Assembly: GCA_045580325.1 (NCBI GenBank)
Contig: JAZNNR010000003.1
Location: forward strand, 1-14,029
DNA: 14,029 bases
Reading direction: 5' to 3'
Origin: SIG672 sp045580325
GTDB taxonomy: Bacteria; Bacillota; Clostridia; Oscillospirales; CAG-272
Shown: positions 13,252 through 14,029 of the stretch, one piece after another
Position numbering within the stretch: the first letter of the stretch is position 1
How the letters are laid out: every line of letters starts with the position of its first letter
Made by a program: the position numbers and the translations under genes
The notes under the pieces: model-generated
Seen by the model: the letters and a program-made list of their open reading frames with translations, nothing else
The model's database searches: none
Told to the model about the DNA's origin: nothing

Positions 13252-13755
13252 ATGACGATAAAAGAAATATGCAATATATTAAGAGCAGAATTATATAATG
13301 ACGATTTTAAATACGGCTTTGTGCTTGACGGTCAGAAATACACGCCCAATATGGAAAACGGCTTTGATAATGAATATTACCGTCTTTCGACAACGATTTA
13401 CCTCGTCCAAGCACCCGAAGTTACTCTGAAAGAAAAAATCGGCACCTGCATAGATGCCGTCTTGGTGATGAAGTCGATACTTGACAAGTTAAATGTTTCG
13501 TGCAAAATATGGTTACTGCACAACAAAAATAAAAACAAGGTGCATACAATACTCACCTTTGAAGCAGAAAACAAAACCGTATATTTGGAGCTTACTCCGC
13601 AATCCTCGAATGACCGTTACGGTCGTGAAATTATATATTCAAACGAAGAAGAGCTTTTCGGCGAATACGAAAACAGCGGTTATGACATTTCAGACGTAAC
13701 AGATTGCATCTTTGTCGGGAAGCAGCCGACATTTTTACTTGAAAAGATAATTTAA
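13252..13755 (+). CDS. Small transglutaminase-like cysteine protein
   Basis: A 167-residue protein without signal peptide or membrane segment. GTCIDAVLVMKSILDKLNV (64-82), KVHTILTFE (96-104) and YLELTP (111-116) have the order and spacing of the transglutaminase-like fold. Cys66 and His98 would be the catalytic pair, and Glu113 stands where Asp is usual. Similar short proteins occur in Clostridia with no known substrate; they may be peptidases, amide hydrolases or inactive. The ATG at 13252 is placed 9 bases after GGGGAG (13237-13242). It is AT-rich compared with the central genes. It stands alone between the MITE-like element and a terminator. Confidence 0.72.
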   Translation: MTIKEICNILRAELYNDDFKYGFVLDGQKYTPNMENGFDNEYYRLSTTIYLVQAPEVTLKEKIGTCIDAVLVMKSILDKLNVSCKIWLLHNKNKNKVHTILTFEAENKTVYLELTPQSSNDRYGREIIYSNEEELFGEYENSGYDISDVTDCIFVGKQPTFLLEKII

Positions 13756-13769
13756 CGCGTCTAAACGAT

Positions 13770-13797
13770 AAAACCCCGACAATTTTGTCGGGGTTTT
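13770..13797. terminator. Two-way terminator between convergent genes
   Basis: A near-perfect palindrome: bases 13770-13781 pair with 13786-13797 around a 4-base loop, with AAAA on the left and TTTT on the right. It lies between the transglutaminase-like gene and the convergent acetyltransferase gene and can stop both transcripts. Confidence 0.93.
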
Positions 13798-13823
13798 GGT
13801 TAATAAATTCTTATTTGTCTATA

Positions 13824-14029
13824 TCAAAATTCTTGCATATATATTTTTTCCTCAGAACCCCATGGAGCAATTTTGCGGTCTATTACACGGAAACCATATT
13901 TTTCATATAAATTCTCATGGTCACTTACTAAATACGCTTTATCAAAACCAACACTTTTAAGATAATCCATTGCATAGTAGATTAATTGTTGGCTTAACCT
14001 ATTTCCTCTGTACGCCTCGTCAACAAACA
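13824..14029 (-). CDS. GNAT-family N-acetyltransferase, C-terminal 67 residues only
   Basis: An open minus-strand frame enters from the right edge and ends at TGA (13826-13824). The 67 visible residues are the C-terminal part of a GNAT fold: VDEAYRGNRLSQQLI, the acetyl-CoA pyrophosphate-binding loop region; an alpha helix; then SDHENLYEKYGFRVID, the usual YEKxGF end motif; and finally APWGSEEKIYMQEF. GNAT enzymes move an acetyl group from acetyl-CoA to an amine; the acceptor cannot be told from this part. The stop is 26 bases from the shared terminator. The start and N-terminal half lie outside the window. It is AT-rich, like the other gene at this edge. Confidence 0.88.
   Translation of the reverse strand, partial: FVDEAYRGNRLSQQLIYYAMDYLKSVGFDKAYLVSDHENLYEKYGFRVIDRKIAPWGSEEKIYMQEF

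Noticed and set aside
12986..13255. 89-codon plus-strand frame across the MITE-like element
   Set aside because: Most of it translates the repeat with its inverted ends, and it has no ribosome binding site because its start overlaps the promoter -10 region. It also overlaps the start of the gene at 13252.

Overview
The window reads like a Gram-positive Clostridia chromosome segment, probably an anaerobic gut or environmental member of the Oscillospirales or a related order. This is inferred from gene order and gene families: DUF177-rpmF, then a DUF512 radical SAM gene-der-plsY, with strong AGGAGG-type ribosome binding sites and sigma-A promoters. The species cannot be named from the sequence alone. 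It holds ten complete protein genes, two genes cut by the window edges, and two small ribosomal protein genes counted among the ten. No tRNA, rRNA, CRISPR array, transposase or phage gene was seen.

Layout. Positions 1-718 hold the end of a YceD/DUF177 gene and rpmF (L32), closed by two hairpin terminators. Positions 897-4354 are a housekeeping operon: a PDZ-radical SAM-DUF512 protein, the ribosome-assembly GTPase Der, and the phospholipid acyltransferase PlsY. A sigma-A promoter at 4421-4449 then starts rpmB (L28). A DUF6873-like gene, a SanA-type membrane protein and a 633-residue lipoprotein follow with almost no gaps. They meet a convergent apbE lipoprotein gene at a two-way terminator next to a folded repeat. 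Between apbE and an aconitase-family hydratase lies a 234-base divergent promoter region in which both promoters are exact TTGACA-17-TATAAT. After the hydratase terminator come a PHP-domain phosphoesterase with its own promoter, a 152-base MITE-like repeat with 21-base imperfect terminal inverted repeats, a small transglutaminase-like protein, and the end of a GNAT acetyltransferase gene entering from the right on the minus strand.

How the parts work together. The left half is mostly translation and membrane lipid synthesis. The middle has an envelope theme: SanA-type protein, peptidase lipoprotein and periplasm-facing flavin transferase. The most unusual object is the lipoprotein at 6207-8108. 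It joins a VanX-like D-Ala-D-Ala dipeptidase fold, whose three zinc ligands and catalytic Glu all appear to be replaced, to an SH3-like module and an M14 metallopeptidase with intact zinc ligands. A dead dipeptidase may therefore have been kept as a stem-peptide reader for a live peptidase. That is inference and would need structure prediction and binding data. The rest is ordinary apart from the two dispersed-type repeats and the aconitase relative, whose substrate cannot be told from its neighbours.
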